The position numbers and the translations under genes are program-made. Below the pieces are notes generated by a model. It saw nothing but the letters and a program-made list of their open reading frames with translations. It ran no database searches and was not told the origin of the DNA. A stretch of DNA of 37,218 nucleotides from Methylibium sp. (GTDB lineage Bacteria > Pseudomonadota > Gammaproteobacteria > Burkholderiales > Burkholderiaceae_C), in contig NZ_JACDCW010000034.1 of the NCBI RefSeq assembly GCF_013817345.1, forward strand, positions 1 through 37,218. The letters are read 5' to 3'. Below, one piece after another: positions 25,877-34,425 of this stretch. Position 1 is the first letter of the stretch. Each line of letters begins with the position of its first letter.

Positions 25877-26533
25877 TCAGGCCACGACCTGCGTGCGCCG
25901 CGCGCGCAGTGCTCCGAGCAATGCGAGCACGCCGGGGATCAGGATCATCGCCCAGATGATCTTGCTCAGATTCGCCTGCACCCAGGGAATGTTGCCGAAC
26001 AGGTAGCCGGCCACGGTCACGCTGCCGATCCACAGCACGGCACCCGTCACGTCGTAGAAGGTGAACTTGCTGCGCGTCATCATGGCCACGCCCGCCACGA
26101 AAGGCGCAAAGGTGCGCAGGAAGGGCAGAAAGCGTGCGGCGATCAGGGTCACGCCACCGTACTTCTCGTAGAACGCATGGGCCTGGTCGAAGGCGCGGCG
26201 GTTGAACCAGCGCGAGTTCTCCCACTGGAAAACTCTGGGCCCGAAGTGCCGACCGATCGCGTAGTTGCACTGGTTGCCCAGGATCGCCGCCACGATGAGA
26301 AGCCCGATCGACAGGGGTAGGCTCATCAAGCCGACGCCGCACAGCGCACCGACCACGAAAAGCAGCGAATCACCCGGCAAAAAAGGCATCACGACCACGC
26401 CGGTCTCGACGAAGATGATGGCGAACAGCAGCGCATAGACCCAGGTGCCGTAGGTCAGCACGAAGTTGGTCAGGTGCACATCGACCCGCAAGATGAAGTC
26501 GACCAGAAAGGCGATCAGTTCCATGCGCGGCAT
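25877..26533 (-). CDS. DedA-family membrane protein
   Basis: The product is an inner-membrane protein of 218 residues in the DedA/SNARE-associated family; members act in undecaprenyl-phosphate or phospholipid translocation and envelope homeostasis. Family motifs are FVETGVVVMPFLPGDSLLFV and RFLPFLRTFAPFVAGVAMM, with a membrane helix at the C-terminus. Two ATGs fit, at 26533 (MPRMELIAFL) and 26524 (MELIAFL). The first has GGA at a usable distance, so it is given here, with the second close in likelihood. The gene is divergent from mutL and lies 104 bases upstream of the 5'-nucleotidase gene on the same strand. The very long open frame in which it sits is a shadow of mutL. Confidence 0.93.
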   Translation of the reverse strand: MPRMELIAFLVDFILRVDVHLTNFVLTYGTWVYALLFAIIFVETGVVVMPFLPGDSLLFVVGALCGVGLMSLPLSIGLLIVAAILGNQCNYAIGRHFGPRVFQWENSRWFNRRAFDQAHAFYEKYGGVTLIAARFLPFLRTFAPFVAGVAMMTRSKFTFYDVTGAVLWIGSVTVAGYLFGNIPWVQANLSKIIWAMILIPGVLALLGALRARRTQVVA

Positions 26534-26616
26534 TATGTCCAGCGCTTTCGCCCGAGCGCGTGACAGGGGCCACACAGTGGGACGCCGCCGCTCGGGGTTG
26601 CAGGAAACACGGCTCC

Positions 26617-26622
26617 TACAAT
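26617..26622 (+). promoter_or_regulatory. Putative -10 box for mutL
   Basis: TACAAT (five of six consensus bases) lies at -13 to -8 from the GTG at 26630. A TTGCAG is present but only 13 bases upstream, too close for a normal -35. There is no Shine-Dalgarno sequence before either candidate mutL start, so the box may drive a leaderless mutL mRNA. Confidence 0.35.
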
Positions 26623-26629
26623 CTTGCTG

Positions 26630-28582
26630 GTGAGTGCCCTTCCCCTTGCGCCTGTCGCGTCTGCGCGCCGACCGATCCTCGAACTGCCCGACGAGCTGAT
26701 CAGCCAGATTGCGGCCGGCGAGGTTGTCGAGCGGCCCGCCTCGGTGGTTCGCGAGCTGATCGACAACGCGCTCGACGCCGGCGCGCACGACATCACGGTC
26801 AAGCTGCTCGCCGGCGGTGTGCGAGCCATCACGGTCGAGGACGACGGCGCGGGCATCGAAGCCAATGAGCTGGCGCTGTCGGTCAAGCGCCACGCCACCA
26901 GCAAGATCGCCTCGCTGCACGAACTGGAAAGTGTGGCGACGATGGGCTTTCGCGGCGAAGCGCTGGCCGCCATCGTGTCGGTCGCCGAGGTCGCGATCAC
27001 CAGCCGAACGCAGGCCGCCCCGCACGCGCAGCGCCTGGACGCGCGCAGCGGCGAGCTGGCGGCGGCGGCGCGCTCGGTCGGCACCAGCGTGGAGGTGCGC
27101 GAGCTGTTCTTCAGCACGCCGGCGCGCCGCAAGTTTCTCAAGACCGACGCCACCGAGCTCGCGCATTGTCTGGAGGCGGTGCGCCGTCACGCCCTGGTGC
27201 GACCGGACGTCGGTTTCGCCGTCTGGCACGACGGCCGGCTCGTCGCACGGTGGCGCGCGGCACCGCCCGACGAACGCATGCGCGACATCCTCGGCGAGGA
27301 ATTCATGGCGCGCAGCTGCCTGCTCGCTGCACGCGAGGGCCTGCTGCGCATCGCCGGGCGCGTCGGCCTGCCCGATGCGGCGCGCACCCGGGCGGACCAG
27401 CAGTACGTGTACGTCAACGGCCGCCACGTCCGAGACAAGCTCATCGCGCACGGTGCGCGCGCGGCCTTCGACGACGTGCTGCATGGCGGCCGCCAGCCCG
27501 CCTACCTGCTCTTCGTCGACATTGCGCCCGACAGGGTCGACGTGAACGTGCACCCGACCAAGACCGAGGTGCGCTTTCGCGATGCGCGCGAAGTGCACCA
27601 GGCCGTGCGGTATGCGGTGGAAGACGCGCTGGCACTCCCACGCACGCAGGCGGCGCCGTCCTCCCCCTTCGAAAGCACCGCACCGGCAATCTGGAATCCA
27701 ATGCCGATGCAGTCCTCGCTCGGGCTCGGCACGGCGCCCTATGCGCAGCGCGCCGGCTCCGGCCAGAGCAGCCGCGGCGAGGTGCGCGAGCGCTCCACGT
27801 TCGGCGCCCTGTGGGGTGCGACGGCACGGGCGGCAGGCAGCGCCGTGGCAGCGGACGTGAACGGCGCCAACGCGCCCGGCACCGACACGGCCGCACAGGC
27901 GACGGGTCAGCAGGGCGCGGACGCCGGCACGCGGGAACCAGACCACGTCCCGCCCGGTGCTTTGCCATCCGCTCACGAGGAGCCCGATGCGTGGCCGCTC
28001 GGGCGCGCCGTGGCGCAACTCGGCGGCATCTACATCCTCGCGGAGAACGCGCAGGGGCTGGTCATCGTCGACATGCACGCTGCCCATGAACGCGTGGTCT
28101 ACGAGCGGCTCAAGGCTGGCCTGGAGCAGACTCAGGCGGCGCGCATCGAGGCGCAGCCGCTGCTGATCCCGGCCACGTTCTCGGCGACGCCGACCGAAGT
28201 GGCCACCGCCGAGCAGCACACCGATGCCCTGGCCCGCCTCGGCCTGGACATCGCCCCGCTCTCGGCGAGTGTGCTTGCGATCCGCGCTCATCCGGCTGCG
28301 CTTGCCGGTGGCGACCTGGTCGAGCTGGCGCGCTCGGTGCTCGCCGAACTGGCACGCTTCGATGCCAGCCACACGATCGAACGCGCCCAGCACGAGATTC
28401 TCTCCAGCATGGCCTGCCACGGCGCCGTTCGCGCCAACCGCCGGCTCACCCTGGACGAGATGAACGCCCTGCTGCGCGACATGGAAACCACCGCGCGCTC
28501 CGACCAGTGCAACCACGGCCGGCCGACCTGGCGGCAAGTAACGATCCGCGAGCTCGACGCACTGTTCATGCGCGGCCGGTAA
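26630..28582 (+). CDS. mutL: DNA mismatch repair protein MutL
   Basis: MutL couples mismatch recognition by MutS to strand incision. The product of 650 residues has the N-terminal GHKL ATPase: ISQIAAGEVVERPASVV, the catalytic Glu42 in RELIDNALDAGA, EDDGAGI, and GFRGEALAAIVSVAE. A low-complexity Ala/Gly-rich linker covers about residues 345-450. The C-terminal dimerisation domain carries an endonuclease motif, DMHA-x2-E-x4-E (Asp481, His483, Glu487, Glu492), and SMACHGAVRANRR and CNHGRPT, so it is probably a nicking MutL of the MutH-independent type. GTG 26630 is preferred to TTG 26624 by the -10 spacing shared with the DUF455 gene; similarity alone does not decide. Confidence 0.95.
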   Translation: MSALPLAPVASARRPILELPDELISQIAAGEVVERPASVVRELIDNALDAGAHDITVKLLAGGVRAITVEDDGAGIEANELALSVKRHATSKIASLHELESVATMGFRGEALAAIVSVAEVAITSRTQAAPHAQRLDARSGELAAAARSVGTSVEVRELFFSTPARRKFLKTDATELAHCLEAVRRHALVRPDVGFAVWHDGRLVARWRAAPPDERMRDILGEEFMARSCLLAAREGLLRIAGRVGLPDAARTRADQQYVYVNGRHVRDKLIAHGARAAFDDVLHGGRQPAYLLFVDIAPDRVDVNVHPTKTEVRFRDAREVHQAVRYAVEDALALPRTQAAPSSPFESTAPAIWNPMPMQSSLGLGTAPYAQRAGSGQSSRGEVRERSTFGALWGATARAAGSAVAADVNGANAPGTDTAAQATGQQGADAGTREPDHVPPGALPSAHEEPDAWPLGRAVAQLGGIYILAENAQGLVIVDMHAAHERVVYERLKAGLEQTQAARIEAQPLLIPATFSATPTEVATAEQHTDALARLGLDIAPLSASVLAIRAHPAALAGGDLVELARSVLAELARFDASHTIERAQHEILSSMACHGAVRANRRLTLDEMNALLRDMETTARSDQCNHGRPTWRQVTIRELDALFMRGR

Positions 28583-28652
28583 AAAAGCGTCAATCTTCAT
28601 GGTTCGCCTGCGCAGCGCTGAACTTCTCGACTCCACCGACGCTCTGTGACGC

Positions 28653-29549
28653 ATGCCGTTCGCCGCCCGCTTCCGTACGCCGCATCTCTCCCCCCGCCGC
28701 ATCGCCTTCGGTTTGCTGGCCGTCCTGCTGTCGCTCGGCATCTTCGCCGGCTGCGGCACGCTCGACTCACAGCAGCGGCGCTGGATCTTCCAGCCGGCGG
28801 CCGAGACCTGGTGGGCCGGCGAAGAGGTGGCCCTGGGGATGGAGCCCGTCTGGATCGAGTTCGAGTCCGGCGAGACGGGCCGGCCCGCAAAACTGCACGG
28901 CCTGTGGCATGCGCAGCCGCAGGCCGACACCGCCGGGAAACCGGCCCCCGTGCTGCTCTACCTGCATGGCGCACGCTGGGACGTGATGGGCAGCGCCAGC
29001 CGCGTTCGCCGCATGCACAAGCTCGGTTTCAGCGTGCTGGCGATCGACTACCGCGGCTTCGGTCAAACCTCCAGCGAGCTGCCCTCTGAAGCCATGGCTT
29101 ATGAAGATGCTCGCGCCGCCTGGAAGTGGCTGGCCGGGCAGCATCCACAGGCCGAGCGCTTCATCTTCGGCCACTCGCTGGGGGCGGCCATCGCCGTTGA
29201 TCTGGCAGCGCACGCCGACGACGAGGCGGGGCTCATCGTCGAAGGCAGCTTCACCTCGATCCGCGACGTGGTGGCCGGCATGCGGTGGGGCTGGTTGCCG
29301 GTAGGCCCGTTCATCTCGCAGCGCTTCGATGCGCGCTCGAAGATCGCCCGCATCGGCTCCAAGCTGCTGGTGGTTCACGGCAGCAACGACCGGCTGATCC
29401 CGTGGACCCTGGGGCAAACGCTGTTCGAGCTCGCGACCACGCCCAAGCGCTGGGTGCTTGTGGAGGGCGGCTCGCACCACAACACCAATTCGCTCGGCCA
29501 GGACGCCTACCGCAGCGCGCTGAGCGAGCTGTTCGGCCTCGGTTCCTGA
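28653..29549 (+). CDS. Alpha/beta hydrolase, putative lipoprotein
   Basis: This serine hydrolase of 298 residues has a hydrophobic N-terminus and a lipobox-like GIFAGC (Cys34), so it is probably a membrane-anchored or periplasmic lipoprotein. The alpha/beta hydrolase fold shows the oxyanion region LLYLHGARW, the nucleophile elbow GHSLG (Ser175), Asp246 (HGSNDRLIP) and His275 (EGGSHHN). It resembles the ABHD13/BEM46-like group (YfhR-type). The substrate is unknown. It follows mutL by 70 bases on the same strand and precedes the pseudouridine synthase gene by 49 bases. Its start at 28653 lacks a clear Shine-Dalgarno sequence. Confidence 0.87.
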   Translation: MPFAARFRTPHLSPRRIAFGLLAVLLSLGIFAGCGTLDSQQRRWIFQPAAETWWAGEEVALGMEPVWIEFESGETGRPAKLHGLWHAQPQADTAGKPAPVLLYLHGARWDVMGSASRVRRMHKLGFSVLAIDYRGFGQTSSELPSEAMAYEDARAAWKWLAGQHPQAERFIFGHSLGAAIAVDLAAHADDEAGLIVEGSFTSIRDVVAGMRWGWLPVGPFISQRFDARSKIARIGSKLLVVHGSNDRLIPWTLGQTLFELATTPKRWVLVEGGSHHNTNSLGQDAYRSALSELFGLGS

Positions 29550-29598
29550 GACCGCGCGCGCTGCCGGGCCGCAGCCTGCATGCTCCAATCGGGGCACC

Positions 29599-30891
29599 AT
29601 GACGACCCTCAAACTCAAGAAGCCGGCCGTGCCCAAAGCTGCCGGTGAACGCCGTGCGCCGCTGCGAGGCAGCGGTGCCAAGCGGCCCCGGCCGACGTTG
29701 GCCGAAGCGCAGGCGGAAAGAGCGCGGCGCCTTCAGGAAGAACAGGCAGCGCAAGCACCGCAACGCGAAACGGCACGCGCGCCTTCCCCCCGTCGCGAGG
29801 GGCCGCGCGCCGAAAAACATCGAGAGCGCCCCGGCGCGTCGCCGACCGCGACTGCGCCGCGTGAACGCCCGCAGCGCAATGAGGGACGACGCGAGGACCG
29901 GCCTGCATCGCAGGGCGATTTGGCGCGCACGCAGGGTCGCCGGGATGCGTCTCAGGCGCCGCAACGCAGCGCGCCCCAAGGGGAGCAACGCGGCCGCGGC
30001 CCGGCGGCACCTCCGCGCGGTGAGCGCCGTCCTCCGTCTACGTCAGGCGGTCGTGCCGTCCCGGCGCAGCGGCGTGCACCTCGACCGGGCACCGCACCGG
30101 CACCCGCGAGCGCAACCGCCGCGAACCTCCTGCCCCGCCTGTCCAAGCGCATGAGCGAGCTCGGCCTGGCTTCCCGCCGCGAGGCCGACGAGTGGATCGA
30201 ACAAGGCTTCGTGCGCGTCGACGGCGTCGTCGTCGATGAGCTCGGCGCGCGCGTAGCGCTGGAGCAGGCGATCACCATCGACCCGCAGGCGCGGCTCGAG
30301 CAGGCAAAGCGCGTCACCGTGCTGCTGCACAAGCCACTCGGCTATGTGAGCGGCCAGGCCGAGGATGGCCATGAACCCGCCTTCACCCTGATCAACGCCG
30401 CCAGCCGCTGGAAGGGCGACGCGAGCCCGCAGCGCTTCAATGCGAGCCAGTTGAAGCACCTGGTGCCCGCCGGCCGGCTCGACCTCGATTCGAGCGGCCT
30501 GCTGGTGCTCACGCAGGACGGGCGCGTCGCCAAGCAGTTGATCGGCGAGAACTCCAAGGTCGAAAAGGAGTACGTGGTGCGCGTCGCGTGGAGCGCGCAG
30601 CCGGAGCTGGTGGCGCTGCACACCGCGTTTCCGCCCGAGTTGCTGCAGCGGCTGCGCGTCGGCCTGAATCTCGACGGCATGGCGCTCAAGCCGGCGCAGG
30701 TGTCGTGGCAGAACGAGCAGCACTTGCGGATCGTGTTGCGCGAGGGTCGCAAGCGCCAGATCCGGCGCATGTGCGAGCTGGTCGGGCTGCAGGTGCTGTC
30801 GCTCAAGCGCATCCGCATCGGCCGCATCGGCCTGGGCGAACTGCCGGCGGGGCAGTGGCGGTATCTGGCGGCCTACGAGTCCTTCGTCTGA
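29599..30891 (+). CDS. Pseudouridine synthase, RsuA/RluB/E/F family (RluF-like) with long disordered N-terminus
   Basis: This enzyme isomerises a uridine in rRNA or tRNA to pseudouridine. Of its 430 residues the first 175 or so are a low-complexity Arg/Ala/Pro/Gln/Glu-rich tail, probably disordered and RNA-binding. The S4 domain follows (180-240, LSKRMSELGLASRREADEWI), then the catalytic domain with Asp295 in AGRLDLDSSGLLVLT and the C-terminal RKRQIRRMCELVGL. E. coli RluF (about 290 residues) has a similar order without the tail; the exact target base cannot be read. A -10-like TCCAAT (29584-29589) lies nine bases before the ATG. The 3' end converges on the PA2778-like gene with 33 bases between. 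Confidence 0.9.
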   Translation: MTTLKLKKPAVPKAAGERRAPLRGSGAKRPRPTLAEAQAERARRLQEEQAAQAPQRETARAPSPRREGPRAEKHRERPGASPTATAPRERPQRNEGRREDRPASQGDLARTQGRRDASQAPQRSAPQGEQRGRGPAAPPRGERRPPSTSGGRAVPAQRRAPRPGTAPAPASATAANLLPRLSKRMSELGLASRREADEWIEQGFVRVDGVVVDELGARVALEQAITIDPQARLEQAKRVTVLLHKPLGYVSGQAEDGHEPAFTLINAASRWKGDASPQRFNASQLKHLVPAGRLDLDSSGLLVLTQDGRVAKQLIGENSKVEKEYVVRVAWSAQPELVALHTAFPPELLQRLRVGLNLDGMALKPAQVSWQNEQHLRIVLREGRKRQIRRMCELVGLQVLSLKRIRIGRIGLGELPAGQWRYLAAYESFV

Positions 30892-30924
30892 CGCCGGCAC
30901 CTGCTCATCGGTCGACCCCGCCTC

Positions 30925-31929
30925 TCAGCGTCGCGCTTCGAGCACGCGGGTGAGGGTTTCCTCGGCAGCGGCACGCCAGTTCGGCTCTGCCACGCTGCGC
31001 GTGATCGCCCGGCGCGCGGCCGCCTCGGCCTCGGTGAAGTGCGACTGCTGCAGGTGCAACTCGGCCAGGTTGATCCACGCCGGCGTGCTGTCGTGGCGCT
31101 GCGCTGCGGCCTTGAAGGTCGCGGTGGCCGCGGGCAGGTCGCCGGCGGCAACGCGGGTGTTGCCCAGGCCCATGGCCAGCGTCAAGCTTTCGGGCCAGCG
31201 CCGCAGTGCGGCTTCATAGGCCCGCCGCGCGTCTTGCGGCTCGGCACTCCGCTCGAAGGCCACGCTCGCGGCGGTGACCTCGTTCTCGCTGGCGCTGGCC
31301 GGTAGCCGCCCTGGCGGCAGTGCAACGAAGGCCCAGTGGCCGCTGCGCCTCCAGGTGTGTTCGAAAGTGCGCAGGGAAAGCACCTCGCGCTCGGTGGTAC
31401 CCGACCGCAGCACCATCTCGCGAGCCGCCAGGTCATAGCCGACGACCACCGCGTAATGCCAGGTCGGCGCGATGGCGAGGCCGAGGTTCTGCAGCACCAC
31501 CACGGGATGGCCCGCAGCCACTTCGCGCAACAGCGCCTCCAGCGTCGGCGGCAGCCGCACCGCGACGGCGCCTTCGCGGCGCGCGGTGGCCAGCATCTCG
31601 AGTTGCAAGCTGCCTTTGCGCGCCGGCAGATAAACATGCTCGACCAGGGCCTCAGGCCGTGCCGCAATGCCTGCGGCAGTCAGCACCGTGGCCAATGCCG
31701 CCGGACCGCACTCGTACTCCGTCTGCGGGAAAAAGGGCACGCTGCGCAACTCGGCGCTCTCCGCCATCCCGCTCGGCGGTGCGGCCAGCAGCGCCTGCGT
31801 CTGAGGCGGTGTCAGCACTGCGCAGCCGGCGAGGCTGAAGACAAGGACAAGAACCGCTGTGACGAGCCCGGCGCTGCGGGACGCCTCAGGCTGCCGCACG
31901 GGGGAACCCGTCAGGTCTGAAGGTCGCAT
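30925..31929 (-). CDS. PA2778-family C39-like cysteine peptidase with TPR repeats, lipoprotein
   Basis: This 334-residue lipoprotein has a lipobox (SLAGC, Cys36) after an N-terminal hydrophobic stretch. A papain-like C39-type peptidase domain (about 62-210) follows, with the nucleophile Cys74 in [15 protein letters not shown] and His158 in [11 protein letters not shown]. The C-terminal third (about 225-334) has TPR-like helical repeats ([39 protein letters not shown]). The family is named for Pseudomonas PA2778, and its function is not established. The gene follows a PA2779-like gene by 79 bases; the two families are known to occur as neighbours. C39 peptidases usually cleave leader peptides. 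Confidence 0.87.
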   Translation of the reverse strand: MRPSDLTGSPVRQPEASRSAGLVTAVLVLVFSLAGCAVLTPPQTQALLAAPPSGMAESAELRSVPFFPQTEYECGPAALATVLTAAGIAARPEALVEHVYLPARKGSLQLEMLATARREGAVAVRLPPTLEALLREVAAGHPVVVLQNLGLAIAPTWHYAVVVGYDLAAREMVLRSGTTEREVLSLRTFEHTWRRSGHWAFVALPPGRLPASASENEVTAASVAFERSAEPQDARRAYEAALRRWPESLTLAMGLGNTRVAAGDLPAATATFKAAAQRHDSTPAWINLAELHLQQSHFTEAEAAARRAITRSVAEPNWRAAAEETLTRVLEARR

Positions 31930-32008
31930 AGCTACGCTGTGGAATCCGGGCCTGTGTCCGAATCGCCGCAGCGTCTGCGTCGGCGACGCAAACGCTGCGC
32001 CGCCGGCC

Positions 32009-32428
32009 TCACCGAACCGAGCGCGTGAACGGGAAGATCTTGGTCAGGCCGAGGATGTCGGTGACCAGCAGCACCACGAAGATGAACACGATCGTGCCCA
32101 GGATGCTCGGGCCGGCACCGGCCGGTGCCGTGTCGAGCGTGTGTGCAACCTGCGCCACTTCGGCGTCGGTGAGCGCGGCCACGCGCTCACGCGCCTGCTC
32201 GGCCTCGACGCCACGTTCCTGCAGGCCGGCGATCACGTCGGGGCGGTCCAGATACGACAGCACATGGGCGCGCTGCTGCATGGCCTGTGCGTCGATCGAC
32301 ACGACGCCCTGTTCGGCAGCGACCTGCTCGGTGGCGACCAGCGCCGCCTGCGCCGACTGCAGCGCGCCGGCATAACTCAAACTGATGGCCACCAGAGTGG
32401 CGACCCAACGCTTATTGGCATTCTTCAT
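32009..32428 (-). CDS. PA2779-family small membrane protein
   Basis: The product is a 139-residue exported protein. A signal peptide or first helix covers about residues 1-29 ([17 protein letters not shown]). A polar, mainly helical segment (about 30-100) contains [18 protein letters not shown] and [17 protein letters not shown]. One strongly hydrophobic helix near the C-terminus (about 106-128, [20 protein letters not shown]) and a basic end (FPFTRSVR) follow. No enzymatic motif is visible. It resembles Pseudomonas PA2779 and precedes the PA2778-like peptidase, of which it may be a substrate or membrane partner (inference). The start ATG 32428 has GAGGAGA upstream. The longer open frame is a shadow of miaA. 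Confidence 0.85.
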   Translation of the reverse strand: MKNANKRWVATLVAISLSYAGALQSAQAALVATEQVAAEQGVVSIDAQAMQQRAHVLSYLDRPDVIAGLQERGVEAEQARERVAALTDAEVAQVAHTLDTAPAGAGPSILGTIVFIFVVLLVTDILGLTKIFPFTRSVR

Positions 32429-32576
32429 GGAAGTCTCCTCGAGGTTGCTGAACCCGACGCGCCACAGACGCGCCGCGTGCACCGATGCTGGTCGGCTGGC
32501 AGACATGCTCCGACAAGCCCCTGCACGCCGCTGTGCGGCAACGCACCGTCGTGCCCCGGGGTACCCTCGCGCCTCG

Positions 32577-32648
32577 ATGAGCATGCCCCGACCGAGCCCC
32601 GGCGCCCAGCGAGCGGCGCGCGCGCCCCGCGCACCGATGCCGAAGTGA
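32577..32648 (+). CDS. Possible 23-codon leader ORF coupled to miaA
   Basis: An ATG at 32577 opens a 23-residue frame ([20 protein letters not shown], then MPK) that ends with TGA at 32646-32648. This stop overlaps the proposed miaA GTG (GTGA). A -10-like TACCCT (32562-32567) lies nine bases before the ATG. Neither start has a good Shine-Dalgarno sequence. If translated, it would couple ribosomes into miaA. It could also be chance. Confidence 0.25.
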   Translation: MSMPRPSPGAQRAARAPRAPMPK

Positions 32649-33595
32649 TACCGCGCTATCTCTGCGTTGCCGGGCCCACCGCTGCCGGCAAGACCGCAGC
32701 CACCCTGGCGCTGGCCCGCGAGTTGCCGATCGAGGTGGTGAGCGTCGACTCGGCCCTGGTCTACCGCGGCATGGACACCGGCACCGCCAAGCCGAGTGCC
32801 GCCGAACGACACGTGGTGCCTCATCACCTGATCGACATCATCGAGCCGAGCGCGGCCTATTCGGCCGCACGGTTCGTGCGCGATGCCGAGGCGCTGATCG
32901 AACAGATTCGAGCGCGCGGCCGGCTGCCGCTGCTGGCCGGCGGCACCATGCTGTACTTCAAGGCGCTGTGGGACGGGCTCGATGCCATGCCGCCGGCGGA
33001 TGCAGCCATCCGCTCGCAACTCGATGCCGAGGCGAGAGAGCGCGGCTGGCCCGCGCTGCACACCGAGTTGCTAGCGGTCGATCCCGCCACGGCCGCGCGC
33101 CTCGCGCCGGGCGATGCGCAGCGCATCCAGCGCGCGCTCGAAGTCTGGCGGTCCAGCGGACAAACGATCTCCAGTTTGCAGAGCGGACGCTTCAGCAGCG
33201 TTCGCTCCGCGCCCGAGGAATGCGCGCTGATATCGCTGGAGCCGACCGACCGCGGCTGGCTGCACGAGCGCATCGGCGCGCGCTTCGAGCAGATGCTCGA
33301 TGCCGGCCTTGTGGACGAAGTGCGCAGCCTGCGCGCGCGCGGCGACCTGCACGCCGGACTGGCCTCCATGCGTTGCGTCGGCTACCGACAGGCCTGGCAG
33401 GCTCTCGATGAGAGCGATACGCCCGACCGGCAACGCCTGATCGAGCTCGGCAGCGCCGCGACACGCCAGCTCGCCAAGCGCCAGCTGACCTGGCTGCGCG
33501 GCATGCCGTGGCGGCACGTCGTGGCCTGCGACGCGCCCGACGCGACCAGGCAGGTAGTGGCGCTGGCGCAGCGGCTGATGAAAGCGGACGGATGA
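32645..33595 (+). CDS. miaA: tRNA dimethylallyltransferase
   Basis: MiaA transfers a dimethylallyl group to A37 of UNN-decoding tRNAs, the first step to ms2i6A. The product has 316 residues, a usual length. It has the P-loop GPTAAGKT (10-17), the family segments [38 protein letters not shown] and [13 protein letters not shown], and the C-terminal [11 protein letters not shown]. No in-frame ATG precedes the conserved start, so GTG 32645 (just before [16 protein letters not shown]) is chosen; it overlaps the stop of a short upstream frame. In many gammaproteobacteria hfq follows miaA; here an unrelated ABC system follows. Confidence 0.95.
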   Translation: MIPRYLCVAGPTAAGKTAATLALARELPIEVVSVDSALVYRGMDTGTAKPSAAERHVVPHHLIDIIEPSAAYSAARFVRDAEALIEQIRARGRLPLLAGGTMLYFKALWDGLDAMPPADAAIRSQLDAEARERGWPALHTELLAVDPATAARLAPGDAQRIQRALEVWRSSGQTISSLQSGRFSSVRSAPEECALISLEPTDRGWLHERIGARFEQMLDAGLVDEVRSLRARGDLHAGLASMRCVGYRQAWQALDESDTPDRQRLIELGSAATRQLAKRQLTWLRGMPWRHVVACDAPDATRQVVALAQRLMKADG

Positions 33596-33671
33596 ACGAG
33601 CGCTCGCACGGCTGGGCAAGAAAGCCCTCTTTGCCGGCCCGGTGGCCGCCACGCACGCCGTGCGGCGCGTC

Positions 33672-34403
33672 ATGAGCTCGACGCAGCACCGAACCGACGC
33701 ACGCCCGCCATTGCCGGTGGGTGCTGAAGCACCGCCGCGCACCGCCGACGCAGGCCTGCTCGAGATCACCGGCCTGGCCAAGCGCTACGGCGCCAGCACG
33801 GTGTTCCAAAACGTCGACATGCGCGTCCAAGCGGGCGAGTTCATTGCGCTGCTCGGCGAATCGGGGGTCGGCAAGTCGACCCTGCTCAACGCCATTGCAG
33901 GGCTCGACACGGTGGACGCCGGCACGGTGCGGCTCGACGGCGAGGCGATCAGCGCGTTGCCCGAACGCGCACAGGCCCTTCTGCGCCGCGCCAAGCTCGG
34001 TTTCGTGTTCCAGGCGTTTCACCTGCTGCCTCACCTGAGCGTGAGCGACAACGTGGCGCTGCCGCTGCTGCTGCTCGGCCGGCCGGACCCGGCGCGGGTG
34101 CGGGACATGCTGGCGGCCGTGGGCATCAGCGAGCTGGGCGCGCGGCTGCCGGCACAGCTCTCCGGCGGGCAGCTGCAGCGCGTGGCGATCGCGCGGGCGC
34201 TGGTCCACAGGCCCCGGCTCATCCTGGCGGACGAACCGACCGGCAACCTCGACCCGGCCACCGCGGAGCGCGTGATGGACGCGCTGGCGGCCGAGGTGCG
34301 GCGCGAAGGCGCGGCCTGCGTGCTGGTCACTCACTCGGCCACCGCTGCACGGCGCGCCGACCGCGCGCTTCGGCTCACGCCCACCGGTCTGATCCCCGCC
34401 TGA
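33672..34403 (+). CDS. ABC transporter ATP-binding protein (LolD/MacB/YbbA type)
   Basis: This is the cytoplasmic ATPase of an FtsX/MacB-type ABC system, 243 residues. It has Walker A (GESGVGKST, about 62-70), the Q-loop region [14 protein letters not shown], the signature [15 protein letters not shown] and Walker [13 protein letters not shown], all typical of the YbbA/LolD branch. The N-terminal 25 residues are poorly conserved. ATG 33672 is preferred to an in-frame GTG ten codons upstream. It lies 22 bases before the permease gene and is clearly its partner. Confidence 0.93.
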   Translation: MSSTQHRTDARPPLPVGAEAPPRTADAGLLEITGLAKRYGASTVFQNVDMRVQAGEFIALLGESGVGKSTLLNAIAGLDTVDAGTVRLDGEAISALPERAQALLRRAKLGFVFQAFHLLPHLSVSDNVALPLLLLGRPDPARVRDMLAAVGISELGARLPAQLSGGQLQRVAIARALVHRPRLILADEPTGNLDPATAERVMDALAAEVRREGAACVLVTHSATAARRADRALRLTPTGLIPA

Positions 34404-34425
34404 AGAAGCGCGCAAGGCTGCTTCG

